A stretch of 64,000 bases of DNA. Origin: Rhizobium sp. CCGE 510. Lineage in GTDB: Bacteria; Pseudomonadota; Alphaproteobacteria; Rhizobiales; Rhizobiaceae. Numbering within the stretch: position 1 is the first letter of the stretch; each line of letters starts with the position of its first letter. The stretch is taken from contig NZ_AEYF01000045.1 of the NCBI RefSeq assembly GCF_000292525.1, positions 682,001 to 746,000 of the forward strand, given 5' to 3'. A program made the position numbers and the translations under genes. The notes under the pieces are model-generated. The model saw only the letters and a list, made by a program, of their open reading frames with translations. It searched no databases and was not told the origin of the DNA. Below are positions 28,618 to 37,470 of the stretch, piece after piece.

Positions 28618-28633
28618 CTCGAACGTCCCGCAG

Positions 28634-29545
28634 CTACTTTACCGCTCCCGCGGTCATCCCGGCGATGATGTGCTTTTCCAGCATAACGCCGACAACAACC
28701 AATGGAAGGATGCCGGCGGTGGAAAGCGCCGCCATCGACCACCAATTGATGCCCTGGCTGCCCGTCTGGCTGGCAATCATCACCGGCAATGTATTGGTAT
28801 TGGTCGAGGTCAGCAGCGCGGCGAAGAAATATTCGTTCCAGCACAGGATCAGCGCCAGCAGAAAGGCGGCCACCATGCCCGGCAGAACGAGCGGCACGAT
28901 GATGCGGGCAAACGCGCCCCAGATCGACAGTCCGTCGACAAGCGCTGCCTCCTCGAGCTCCACGGGCACCGTGGCGAACTGGTCGCGCATGATCCAGACG
29001 ACAATCGGCAGAACCATCAGCGTATAGACGGCGATCATTCCCACATAGGTGTCCAGCAGCGCCAGTTCCTTATAGAGAACGAGGAATGGTAGGGCGAGAA
29101 CGACGGGCGGCATTATGAGCTGCGACAAGAAGAAGAACGAAATGTCGGAGTTGCGCATGTGGCCGAACCGGTATGAAAAGCGGCTGAGGCCGTAGGCCGC
29201 GAGCGATCCGAGCACGACCGCAAGTGCAGATGCCACGACCGAAATGATGATGCTGTTCCAGAGCCTGCGCATGAACTCGTCGCGCACCGTCGATATCTCG
29301 AAAATCGTATCCGGGGAAAGCCCGAGCGAGCGCCAGCCCAGCCAGTTGGGGGCAAAGTTCAACCAGGGGATCAGATTGCCGCGCATGACGTCAGCCGCTG
29401 TCTTGAACGAGGTCGAGACCGTCCAGAACAGCGGGAAAATGCAGACAAATGCCCAGGTAACCAACAGGCCGTAGATGGCGAAACGCATGGCCCACCAACG
29501 AATGCGCTGGCCGCGCGCGTATTTTTCGAAATCGATCCGAACCAT
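28634..29545 (-). CDS. Sugar ABC transporter permease (MalG type)
   Basis: A 303-residue CUT1-type permease with six predicted membrane helices and the EAA loop (VELEEAALVDGLSIWGAFARIIVPLVLPGMVA). A much longer open frame runs upstream in this phase, but it overlaps the partner permease; the ATG at 29545 shares one base with that gene's stop. It forms the membrane channel with the product of 29545-30663. Confidence 0.94.
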   Translation of the reverse strand: MVRIDFEKYARGQRIRWWAMRFAIYGLLVTWAFVCIFPLFWTVSTSFKTAADVMRGNLIPWLNFAPNWLGWRSLGLSPDTIFEISTVRDEFMRRLWNSIIISVVASALAVVLGSLAAYGLSRFSYRFGHMRNSDISFFFLSQLIMPPVVLALPFLVLYKELALLDTYVGMIAVYTLMVLPIVVWIMRDQFATVPVELEEAALVDGLSIWGAFARIIVPLVLPGMVAAFLLALILCWNEYFFAALLTSTNTNTLPVMIASQTGSQGINWWSMAALSTAGILPLVVVGVMLEKHIIAGMTAGAVK

Positions 29546-30663
29546 CAGAGCCTTCCTGTCATGCGCTTCACGATACGGTCGGAAATCTTCATCAGCCCGG
29601 TCATGCCGAAAACGATGATCACCAGATAGACGAGCGCGAGAAGGGTGCCGTATCCAACATTCGAACGGTCGCGATATTCGCGATAGATGAAACTGGTGAC
29701 GGAATCGGTCGCCCCGCCTGGACCTCCCGACGTCACCGTGATGATGATGTCGGCGAGCTTGAGCTTGAAGATGATGCGGATCATCACCGCCGTTACCGAA
29801 ACCGGCAGCATCAGCGGGAAAATAACCTTCCAGAAGCGTTGCCACTTGGTGGCACCATCGACTTCGGCCGCCTCCAGCACCTCCCGCGACAGGCCCTGCA
29901 GTCCGGCGAGCAGCATGATCATCATGAACGGAATGAAGGTCCAGGCATCCATGATCATGATCGAAAGCCGCGCCACGAGCGGATCGCCGAAGAACGAGGG
30001 ATTTTCCCAGCCGAGCCAGCGGGCAAACCGCGCGACCGGGCCGAAGCGGGTTTCCATCATCGACTTGCCGACCATCCAGCTCACCGCGACCGGCGACAGC
30101 ATCAAAGGCACCAGAAAGGTGACGCGCCAGAACTTGCGAGCCAGGATTTCCTGATTGAGGAGCAACGCCAGGCCGAACGCGATTGCGTATTCGACGACGA
30201 TCGCCAGGCAATAAAGGATCATGTTGAGCAGGGCATTGCCATAGAACGGATCGGTGATCATCCGGCGCACATTGTCGAGCCCGTTGAAGCGCCGCCCCGA
30301 CGAAGAGGCGAGGTTCCAATCAGAAAAGCCGATCCAGAGCGCAAAGATCAGCGGAAAGACCACCATCGACACGACGAAAAGCGCAGCCGGCAGAATAAAA
30401 AGCGCCTTCTTGCCCGACTCGCCGTAGATGACAACGCGGGTGATGCAGAGAACTGCGGCCCAGAGAAAATAGGCATAAAGAACCGGGCGCCAGTTCGAAA
30501 AACCCCAATCGGTCCAGCCCAACGCATGGGCACCCTGCAATGCAAATGACGTTACGAACCATATGGCGCTCAGCCACAGAACCGCTTGGCCCCAGAAACG
30601 ACGGCTCGCAGAAATGGAGCCGGCTTCGACCGTGTGCAGCAGGTCGCCTTCGACTGTCGACAT
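29545..30663 (-). CDS. Sugar ABC transporter permease (MalF type)
   Basis: A 372-residue CUT1-type permease, longer than its partner because of two extra N-terminal hydrophobic segments (FWGQAVLWLSAIWFVTSF and VLYAYFLWAAVLCI). The EAA loop is visible (EVLEAAEVDGATKWQRFWKVIFPLMLPVSVTA). It is separated from the upstream binding-protein gene by a 171-bp gap with two stem-loops. Confidence 0.93.
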   Translation of the reverse strand: MSTVEGDLLHTVEAGSISASRRFWGQAVLWLSAIWFVTSFALQGAHALGWTDWGFSNWRPVLYAYFLWAAVLCITRVVIYGESGKKALFILPAALFVVSMVVFPLIFALWIGFSDWNLASSSGRRFNGLDNVRRMITDPFYGNALLNMILYCLAIVVEYAIAFGLALLLNQEILARKFWRVTFLVPLMLSPVAVSWMVGKSMMETRFGPVARFARWLGWENPSFFGDPLVARLSIMIMDAWTFIPFMMIMLLAGLQGLSREVLEAAEVDGATKWQRFWKVIFPLMLPVSVTAVMIRIIFKLKLADIIITVTSGGPGGATDSVTSFIYREYRDRSNVGYGTLLALVYLVIIVFGMTGLMKISDRIVKRMTGRL

Positions 30664-30688
30664 ATTATTCCTCGCCCGAACAGAATGG

Positions 30689-30721
30689 GCGCTGGCGAAA
30701 TCGTTGCCGATCCGCCAGCGC
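30689..30721 (-). other. Stem-loop in binding protein-permease gap
   Basis: GCGCTGGCG (30689-30697) pairs perfectly with CGCCAGCGC (30713-30721). It lies just upstream of the MalF-type permease gene and may influence its translation or the processing of the operon message. Confidence 0.55.
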
Positions 30722-30775
30722 GCTTACGGCGCCGCGCGTCTGAAAGACCCGCAAAGGACGCTGCACGCTTTGAAT

Positions 30776-30826
30776 TGCTGCATAATTTATCCCCAAATCG
30801 ATCCCGATCTAAGAAATTATGCAGCA
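30776..30826 (-). other. 13-bp stem-loop directly after the binding-protein gene
   Basis: TGCTGCATAATTT (30776-30788) and AAATTATGCAGCA (30814-30826) are perfectly complementary around a 25-nt loop. On the transcribed strand the structure begins nine bases past the binding-protein stop. It probably acts as a partial terminator or 3' protector that makes the binding protein more abundant than the permeases. Confidence 0.68.
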
Positions 30827-30834
30827 GTCATCGA

Positions 30835-32475
30835 TCAGAGCCCGAGGCTCGTCCGATAAAGTTTCAGCTGGCTATCGCGGCCGATCTGGTCGGTGATCTT
30901 TTCCCAGGCGGCCGCAATCGCATCCGCGGTCTCCTGTGCCGACTTGTACTGTCCGGCAAAACCCTTCGCCAACTCGTCTTCGGCGACGGAGTAATACTGG
31001 AAGATGCCGGGGATACGCGGTTCGATGGCGGCGTTCGGGTGGTTGTAGCTATCGACGTTCGAACCCAGATAGTCCTCGATATAGGCGCGGTCGTAACCTG
31101 CCTTTTCCCATTCGTCATAGTTGAAGTTGGACTGACGGTAGGGTTGGAAGCCGGAGGGATAGGCCGACGTCCACAGAGACAGATCCTTGCCGCCGAGATG
31201 GGCAGCAGCAGACCAGGCGGCCTTGCGCTTCTTCTCGTCGCTGGAGACCTGCTTGGTAACGTAAATGCCCCAGCCCAGATAGGCCATATTAGGCGCTTCG
31301 TTGTACTTGTCTTCCCACTGCCCGGTCTTGCGGTTGTAGACACGGTTGGAGCCGCGGTTGATGCCGAAACCGACCACATCGCCGACGACCGAGGTGTCGG
31401 AAGTGCGTGCGCTGGAACCGACATCGCCCCACCACATCAGCATTGCGCCGGTGCCGGCCAGGAACTGCGAGAAAGCCGTGGTGCCGGGGTCGGCATTGAT
31501 CTGGTCGGCGGGATAGGCCTTTGCCGCAATCAGATCCAAGACGTCCTGGATCGCCTGAACCCATGCCGGGTTATTGACCAGCGGCTTCATGTTTTCAGGA
31601 TCGAACAGCCAGGCCGGGTCGCCCGGATATTTAGCATAGGCCGTTGCGCGGTTCTCGATGAAATAGAAGCCGAAGCCGCCCCATCCCTTGAGTGGATCGA
31701 GATAGCCGTAGGCTGGCTGGCTGGTCAGCGGATCGGTCTTGCCGATCAGCGCCTTGGAAGCCGCGTTCACTTCCTGCCATGTCTTCGGCGGCTCCGCCAT
31801 GCCGCTGATCGAGCCTTCGCCGAAGTAATCCTTGCGGTAGGCGAAGGTGTGGCAGTCGCCGTCGATCGTCACGCGATAGGTCTTGCCGCCCCAGGTGCCG
31901 ACCGGTGGCTTCAGGTAGCTCACCATGTCGTCCGCCTCGATCTGCTTTGCAACCCAGTCAGGCATCTCGTCCAGAAGCCCGCGTCCGGCGGTGTCGCCCT
32001 CGAAGGGTGCACCCATCTCCAGGAGGTCGAAGTCAACCGTGCCGGTTGCGATCGATTGCTGAAGTCGAGCGTTGTAATCAGCCTGAGCAAGGTCGATCCA
32101 GTTGATCTTGGCGCCGGTATAGGCTTCCCACGGCTTCAGGAAACCGCGGAACAGGAAGTTGTGGAGGTTCTGGTTGTTGAGCCCCATGAAGGTCAGCTCG
32201 ACACCGGCGAACTCACCTTGCTTGACATTGGCCTTGGTCGGACCGAGGCAAAGCTCGCCGACCTTCTGCCAGTCTGCGTCCGTTGGCGAGCCCTTGCCGA
32301 CACCTGGAATTTTCAGGATCTGGGCGCGCAGATCATCGGCGGCAAACGCCGTGCCGGCAATGCCGCCCATCGCGCCAGACAGCCCGAGCAGTGCTGCGGC
32401 ACTTGCCGTTCCACGCAAGACGTCGCGGCGACTTGCCTGACGGCGCATCAATGCATCATATATTTCAACTCTCAT
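30835..32475 (-). CDS. Sugar ABC transporter substrate-binding protein
   Basis: A 546-residue extracellular solute-binding protein, larger than the usual 400-450 of the CUT1 family. The N-terminus RRQASRRDVLRGTASAAALLGLSGAMGGIAGTAFA is a Tat-like export signal. ATG at 32475 has the ribosome site GGAGGAAAAT; open frame further upstream crosses the LacI operator and is not coding. It is the first gene of the operon that continues with two permeases, LacI, mutarotase and kinase. The ligand is a sugar of unknown identity. Confidence 0.9.
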   Translation of the reverse strand: MRVEIYDALMRRQASRRDVLRGTASAAALLGLSGAMGGIAGTAFAADDLRAQILKIPGVGKGSPTDADWQKVGELCLGPTKANVKQGEFAGVELTFMGLNNQNLHNFLFRGFLKPWEAYTGAKINWIDLAQADYNARLQQSIATGTVDFDLLEMGAPFEGDTAGRGLLDEMPDWVAKQIEADDMVSYLKPPVGTWGGKTYRVTIDGDCHTFAYRKDYFGEGSISGMAEPPKTWQEVNAASKALIGKTDPLTSQPAYGYLDPLKGWGGFGFYFIENRATAYAKYPGDPAWLFDPENMKPLVNNPAWVQAIQDVLDLIAAKAYPADQINADPGTTAFSQFLAGTGAMLMWWGDVGSSARTSDTSVVGDVVGFGINRGSNRVYNRKTGQWEDKYNEAPNMAYLGWGIYVTKQVSSDEKKRKAAWSAAAHLGGKDLSLWTSAYPSGFQPYRQSNFNYDEWEKAGYDRAYIEDYLGSNVDSYNHPNAAIEPRIPGIFQYYSVAEDELAKGFAGQYKSAQETADAIAAAWEKITDQIGRDSQLKLYRTSLGL

Positions 32476-32581
32476 ATTTTCCTCCTCCACGTTTCGTTGT
32501 GCTGCCGCCACCTGGCCGTGCCGGGCTGGCTCCAGTGCGATTTTACACTGGCCTCCTGCGGAACTATCTGGTAGCAAGAAA

Positions 32582-32595
32582 ATGAAACGTTTCAT
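32582..32595. promoter_or_regulatory. LacI-type operator, proximal to binding protein
   Basis: ATGAAACGTTTCAT, a perfect 14-bp palindrome with the central CG of LacI/GalR operators. It lies 107 bp upstream of the binding-protein start. An identical copy sits 86 bp away. Confidence 0.85.
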
Positions 32596-32667
32596 ATCTT
32601 GCCTGAAACCGCTCCTCCCGGTCTCGATTTCGAGAATTAGACGGCAGGCGGAAAAAGTCAACAGGAA

Positions 32668-32681
32668 ATGAAACGTTTCAT
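32668..32681. promoter_or_regulatory. LacI-type operator, proximal to ATPase gene
   Basis: Second exact copy of ATGAAACGTTTCAT. The centre-to-centre distance of 86 bp, close to eight helical turns, would allow one tetramer to bridge both sites in a DNA loop covering both promoters. Confidence 0.85.
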
Positions 32682-32811
32682 GGAGGAGGTCTGACAGGTA
32701 GTTTCAAATCGGCAAAAGGCGGCTCGTCGGCCCTCTTGCAGGAAGCATCTGTCGTGAAATGCACAGCCCTTGGGGAGCGCCCGGGGCCGGCAGAAAGCGA
32801 GTGGGAGGCAC

Positions 32812-33879
32812 ATGGCTGAGGTCAATATTTCGGGGGCACGCAAGGCCTACGGCACGTTAAATGTCCTGCATGGCGTCGATATAGAAATCCGCGACGGCGA
32901 GTTTGTGGTGCTCGTCGGTCCTTCCGGTTGCGGCAAGTCGACTCTGTTGCGCATGGTCGCAGGGCTCGAAAGCATCACCGACGGCACGATTTCGATCGGC
33001 AGAAACGTCGTCAACAATCTCCCGCCGAAGGACCGCGATATCGCAATGGTCTTCCAGAGCTATGCGCTCTATCCGCACAAAACCGTTGCCGAAAACATGG
33101 TTTTTGCGCTTCGCCTGCAGAAACAGCCAGCCGACGTTATCAAACAGCGCCTGCAGGCGGCGGCCGAAACACTCGATCTCGTGCCTTACCTCGACCGTTA
33201 TCCGCGCCAGCTTTCGGGTGGCCAGCGGCAGCGTGTCGCGATGGGGCGGGCCATCGTCCGATCGCCGCAGGTCTTTCTGTTTGACGAACCTTTGTCGAAC
33301 CTCGATGCCAAGCTGCGCGTTCAGATGCGCAAGGAGATCAAGGAACTGCACCAGCGGCTGAAAACCACGACCATCTACGTCACGCATGACCAGGTCGAAG
33401 CGATGACCATGGCCGACAAGATCGTGGTGATGCAGGGAGGCAAGGTCGAACAGATCGGCACGCCGCTGAAACTTTACGACCGTCCCAACAACACGTTCGT
33501 GGCAACCTTCATCGGCTCGCCGTCGATGAACCTCCTGAAAGGCCGGTACAAGGCCGATGGCGCTATCTTCGTCACGGAGACCGGCGACGAGATCGGACTT
33601 GGTTTCACGCCCGAAGCAACAGACGGGCAGTCCGTGCTCCTCGGCGTTCGCCCCGAACATCTGTCGCTCGCCGAACATGGCCTGAAGGCAACGGTCAGCG
33701 TCACCGAACCCACCGGCCATGAAACGATGGTGTTCCTGCGCTACGGGCCGGGCGAACTTGTCGCCGTGTTTTCGGAACGCCATGAGTTCGAGCCGGGGCA
33801 AGTCGTCACAGTGGCTCCCCGAACGGAAAAGCTCCATCTATTTGATGCTGGGTCAGGCAAGACGCTACGGCTCGATTGA
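32812..33879 (+). CDS. Sugar ABC transporter ATP-binding protein (MsmK/UgpC type)
   Basis: A 355-residue ATPase energising the importer encoded divergently. It shows Walker A GPSGCGKST, Q-loop VFQSYALYPHKT, signature LSGGQRQRVAMGRAI, Walker B FLFDEPLSNLDAK and the switch His (YVTHDQVEAM). Beyond residue 235 lies the TOBE/OB regulatory domain (GVRPEHL). GGGAGG precedes the ATG at 32812. Divergence from its transporter operon places both under the twin LacI operators. Confidence 0.95.
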   Translation: MAEVNISGARKAYGTLNVLHGVDIEIRDGEFVVLVGPSGCGKSTLLRMVAGLESITDGTISIGRNVVNNLPPKDRDIAMVFQSYALYPHKTVAENMVFALRLQKQPADVIKQRLQAAAETLDLVPYLDRYPRQLSGGQRQRVAMGRAIVRSPQVFLFDEPLSNLDAKLRVQMRKEIKELHQRLKTTTIYVTHDQVEAMTMADKIVVMQGGKVEQIGTPLKLYDRPNNTFVATFIGSPSMNLLKGRYKADGAIFVTETGDEIGLGFTPEATDGQSVLLGVRPEHLSLAEHGLKATVSVTEPTGHETMVFLRYGPGELVAVFSERHEFEPGQVVTVAPRTEKLHLFDAGSGKTLRLD

Positions 33880-33979
33880 GCCGCCACGCCTGCGGACAAG
33901 GGACGCTTGACGGTGCATCGCACCAACAGGGAGCGATGACCTCGCAACGATGCGACGCCATCGCTTCTCTGATGTGTCG

Positions 33980-35419
33980 TTACTTGCAGATCGCCGCGGC
34001 CAGGAAGCCGCGCATCGCTTCGCCGAAAGGCGGGCGTATCATATATTCGGCCTCCACCATCTTGCTCTGGTGATAGACGGCGCGCGGATGCGAGAAGGCG
34101 AGGAAGCCGAACTTGCCGTGATAGGCGCCCATGCCGGAATGGCCGACTCCGCCGAAGGGCAGGCCTTCCGCCGTGACGTGGCTCATGCAGTCGTTGACCG
34201 TCACCCCGCCGGAGGTCGTATTGTCGAGCACGCGGCGTTCCTCTTCGCCATCCTGGCTGAAGTAATAGAGCGCGAGCGGGCGCGGCTTGGCGTTGATCCG
34301 ATCGATGACGTCGGCGATATCGCGATAGGCAATCACCGGCAGCACCGGTCCGAAGATTTCCTCCTGCAGCACGCGCATATCTTCGGTGGGATCGAGGATC
34401 AGGGTCGGCGGCATGCGATGGGCCGATTGCTGGGAGAAATTCTCCGCCGCCGGGTTGATCTCGATGACGCGGGCGCCCTTGGCCCTGGCGTCGTCGATCA
34501 GGCCCTGGACGCGGGCATGATGGCGGGCATTGACGATCGAGGTGTAATCAGGATTTTCCTTCAGCCCCGGATACATTGCAACGACCGCCGCGACCGCGTG
34601 TTCGGCGAAGTCCGTCACACTTTCCTCGGGCACATAGACATAGTCCGGCGCCAGGCAGATCTGGCCGGCATTCAGCGTCTTGACGGTCATGACGCGGCGC
34701 GCGGCGTCCGCGATGTCGGCCGAGCGGCCGATGACGACGGGAGACTTGCCGCCAAGCTCGAGCGTCAGCGGCGTCAGGTTTTCCGCCGCCGCGCGCATGA
34801 CGTGATGGGCGATCACGGTGCCGCCGGTGAAGATCAGATGGTCGAAGGCCAGTGACGTAAAGGCCGTGCCCGTGGCCGGCCCGCCCTGCACGACGGCGAT
34901 TTCCGTTTCGTCGAAAGCGTGGGCGATCAGTTCCGCCATCAGTGCTGACGAAGCCGGCGTCACCTCCGACGGCTTGATCATGGCGCGGTTGCCGGCGGCG
35001 AGAATGCCGGCAAGCGGCGCCAGGGCCAGCTGATAGGGGAAATTCCAGGGGCTGAGGATCCCGACCACCCCCTTCGGCTGATAGCTCACTTCGGCCACCG
35101 CGTCCGGGAATAATGCCTCGTGCTGCTCAGGCTTCAGCCATTCGGCGAGATGGCCCTTGGCGTATTTGAGCGAACCGACGCAGGTGAAGACATCGAGAAG
35201 CAGGCTCGCCTCGACGCTGCGGCTGCCGAAATCCTGCGACAGCGCCGCGGCGATCGCATCCTTGTGGTCGACGAGAAGAGCGATGACGCGATCGATGCGA
35301 TCCGTACGGGTCTGGATGCTTGGCGGCCCGTCCCTCAGGAAGGACGCCCTTTGCCGGTCGAGCAGCGTCTTCATGGCATCAGGACTGGTATCGGTGGCGA
35401 TTGGGGCGACGGTGTTCAT
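33980..35419 (-). CDS. Coniferyl aldehyde dehydrogenase-like ALDH
   Basis: A 479-residue class-3-like aldehyde dehydrogenase. The motifs SPWNFPYQLALAPLAGILAAGN, FTGGTVIAHHV, LELGGKSPVV and the catalytic cysteine in LNAGQICLAPDYVYV are present, and the C-terminus has no transmembrane anchor. It resembles CalB, which oxidises coniferyl aldehyde to ferulate. In this operon it could also oxidise vanillin or 4-hydroxybenzaldehyde released by the hydratase/lyase. It is the last gene, 21 bp after the alcohol dehydrogenase gene. Confidence 0.88.
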   Translation of the reverse strand: MNTVAPIATDTSPDAMKTLLDRQRASFLRDGPPSIQTRTDRIDRVIALLVDHKDAIAAALSQDFGSRSVEASLLLDVFTCVGSLKYAKGHLAEWLKPEQHEALFPDAVAEVSYQPKGVVGILSPWNFPYQLALAPLAGILAAGNRAMIKPSEVTPASSALMAELIAHAFDETEIAVVQGGPATGTAFTSLAFDHLIFTGGTVIAHHVMRAAAENLTPLTLELGGKSPVVIGRSADIADAARRVMTVKTLNAGQICLAPDYVYVPEESVTDFAEHAVAAVVAMYPGLKENPDYTSIVNARHHARVQGLIDDARAKGARVIEINPAAENFSQQSAHRMPPTLILDPTEDMRVLQEEIFGPVLPVIAYRDIADVIDRINAKPRPLALYYFSQDGEEERRVLDNTTSGGVTVNDCMSHVTAEGLPFGGVGHSGMGAYHGKFGFLAFSHPRAVYHQSKMVEAEYMIRPPFGEAMRGFLAAAICK

Positions 35420-35440
35420 TTTTTCCTCCCTTGAACGGTG

Positions 35441-36547
35441 TCAGGCGGCCGGCTGGCGCACCACCGGTTTTAGCACGATGCCCTTTTCGGCATCCTCCAC
35501 CGCCCGGTTAATGTCGGCGAAATCGTAGAAGGTGACGAGCCTGTCGAAGGGGAAGCGGCCCTGTCTGTGAAGGTCGATCAGCAGCGGGATCAGCACGTCG
35601 GGATTGGAGTCACCCTCGACGATGCCGCGCACCCGGCGCCCGCCGGAGAGAATATGGGTGAGGTCGAGCGTCAGCGTCGCGCCGTGGGGCGAGGCCCCGA
35701 CGATGCCGCAAGTGCCACGCGGCGCCAGGACCCGCACGCACTGGTCGATGACGGCGGGCACGCCGGAGGCATCGATCGCATAGTCGACGCCGACGCCGGT
35801 CAGCGCCATGATCGTGGCGACGGCGTCGCTCGCTTTGCCGTCGACGATGTCGGTCGCGCCGAGTTCGGCGGCAAGCGCCAGCCGCGCCTCGTTGACGTCG
35901 ACGGCGATGATGCGCGAAGCGCCGACGATCCGCGCCGCCATCACGGCGGCGAGGCCGACGGAACCCATGCCGAATACTGCAAGCACTTTTCCCGGTTCGA
36001 CCTTGAGCGCGTTCATCACCGCGCCGGCGCCGGTCTGGATGCCGCAGGCAAGCGGCCCAAGTAGCGCCAGATCGGCATCTTCAGGCACTTTGACGATATT
36101 GCGCTCATGGCAGAGCGCGTGGCTGGCAAAGGAGGATTGCCCGAAAATATTGCCGTTCACCCGCTCCCCTCTGTAGGAGAGCCCGCTCGAACCATCGGCG
36201 CGCGCACCGAAGAAATTGCGCGGGAAGAATTCGTGGCAATAGGTCTCCTCGTGATCGTTGCAGCTCGGGCAATGACCGCAGGAATTGAAGGTCATGACCA
36301 CGTGGTCGCCCGGCTTCACCTTGGCGACGCCAGGCCCGACACGCTCGACGATGCCGGCACCTTCATGGCCGAGCACCACCGGCTGCGGCACCGGCAGATG
36401 CTGGTCGCGCATGACGATATCGGTGTGACAGACCCCGGTCGCGACGACGCGAACCAGGATCTCTCCCTCGCGCGGCTCCTCCAGATCGAGGCTTTCCAGC
36501 GAAAACGGCATATGTGGCGCACGCGCCACCGCGGCATTTATCTTCAT
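35441..36547 (-). CDS. Zinc aryl-alcohol dehydrogenase
   Basis: A 368-residue zinc-dependent dehydrogenase resembling benzyl/aryl-alcohol dehydrogenases. The catalytic-zinc motifs GVCHTD and LGHEGAG, the structural-zinc cluster CGHCPSCNDHEETYC and the Rossmann segment VFGMGSVGLAAV are intact. In the operon it is placed to oxidise an aromatic alcohol (coniferyl, vanillyl or similar) to the aldehyde used by the neighbouring ALDH. GGAGGAAACC precedes the start. Confidence 0.9.
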   Translation of the reverse strand: MKINAAVARAPHMPFSLESLDLEEPREGEILVRVVATGVCHTDIVMRDQHLPVPQPVVLGHEGAGIVERVGPGVAKVKPGDHVVMTFNSCGHCPSCNDHEETYCHEFFPRNFFGARADGSSGLSYRGERVNGNIFGQSSFASHALCHERNIVKVPEDADLALLGPLACGIQTGAGAVMNALKVEPGKVLAVFGMGSVGLAAVMAARIVGASRIIAVDVNEARLALAAELGATDIVDGKASDAVATIMALTGVGVDYAIDASGVPAVIDQCVRVLAPRGTCGIVGASPHGATLTLDLTHILSGGRRVRGIVEGDSNPDVLIPLLIDLHRQGRFPFDRLVTFYDFADINRAVEDAEKGIVLKPVVRQPAA

Positions 36548-36604
36548 GGTTTCCTCCTCCCGATGATTTGCCCACGAAACGGCCCGGCATGCCGGGCCTT
36601 GAGG

Positions 36605-37429
36605 TCAGCGGTCGCGCTTGTAGGCGCCGAGCCCCGGCTGATAGGTCTTGTCGTCGAGGAACTGCTTCAGCCCCTCGTCGCGCCCCTTGGTCTTATCGAG
36701 AAACAGCATCTGCTCCAGCTTGGCGTAGATGTAATCGTCGGCCAGATCCCAGGGCAGGTTACGCACGCGCTTATAGGTATCCTTGGCGGCCTTCAGCGTC
36801 ACCGGGTTCTTTTCGAGCAGGCTGGCGCAGATCTTGCGGACCCGGGTTTCAAGCTCGGCCAGCGGCACGGCCTCGTTGACGAGGCCCATTTCAGCGGCCT
36901 TGCGCCCGCCGAACAATTCGCCGGTCATGATGTAGTAGAGCGCGTCGCGATGGCGCATCACTTCGGCAACCGCGCGGGTGACGTTGCCGCCCGGCAGAAT
37001 GCCCCAATTGATCTCGGAAAGGCCGAAATTCGCTTCTTCGGCGGCGATGGCGAGATCGCAGGAAACGAGCGGTGTGAAGGCACCGCCGAAACACCAGCCA
37101 TTGACCATGGCGATCGTCGGCTTTTCGAAATACATCAGCCGGCCCCACCAGCCGCCGGATTGGCGCCGCGCCTTCAGCGTGACATCGCGCGGCTTGTCGT
37201 CATTGTCGCGGAAATATTCCTTGAGATCCATCCCGGCGGACCAGGACTCGCCGGCGCCGCGCAACACCAGAACACCGCAGCGCTCGTCACCCTCGAGTTC
37301 ATCGAGCACTTCCATCATCCGGGCGTTCAAAGCCGGATTCATCGCATTGCGCTTTTCCGGGCGGTTGAGGGTCACGAACGCGATGCCGTTGTCGAATTCG
37401 ACCAGAACCGGCGATTGATTTTCTGTCAT
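36605..37429 (-). CDS. ech: p-Hydroxycinnamoyl-CoA hydratase/lyase
   Basis: A 274-residue crotonase-fold enzyme, matching the length of feruloyl-CoA hydratase/lyase (Ech/HCHL). It hydrates and cleaves feruloyl- or coumaroyl-CoA to vanillin or 4-hydroxybenzaldehyde plus acetyl-CoA. Family-specific stretches include GAGESWSAGMDLKEYFRD, WCFGGAFTPLVSCDLAIA and SEINWGILPGGNVT. The long open frame upstream is shadow; ATG at 37429 has GGAG before it. It follows the CoA ligase gene by 41 bp. Confidence 0.93.
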   Translation of the reverse strand: MTENQSPVLVEFDNGIAFVTLNRPEKRNAMNPALNARMMEVLDELEGDERCGVLVLRGAGESWSAGMDLKEYFRDNDDKPRDVTLKARRQSGGWWGRLMYFEKPTIAMVNGWCFGGAFTPLVSCDLAIAAEEANFGLSEINWGILPGGNVTRAVAEVMRHRDALYYIMTGELFGGRKAAEMGLVNEAVPLAELETRVRKICASLLEKNPVTLKAAKDTYKRVRNLPWDLADDYIYAKLEQMLFLDKTKGRDEGLKQFLDDKTYQPGLGAYKRDR

Positions 37430-37470
37430 GGGTTGCTCCATTGGTTTCGGCGTGAATGCCGGAGGCGGCT

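Larger units (their letters stand above)
32476..32811. other. Divergent promoter region of the sugar importer
   Basis: A 336-bp gap between the binding-protein gene (minus) and the ATPase gene (plus). It holds the two LacI-type operators described separately. No coding sequence is supported in it. Confidence 0.7.

Noticed and set aside
30586..32574. 662-codon open frame opposite the sugar-binding protein
   Set aside because: Antisense shadow. It reads through both intergenic hairpins, has no plausible start site and no domain similarity.
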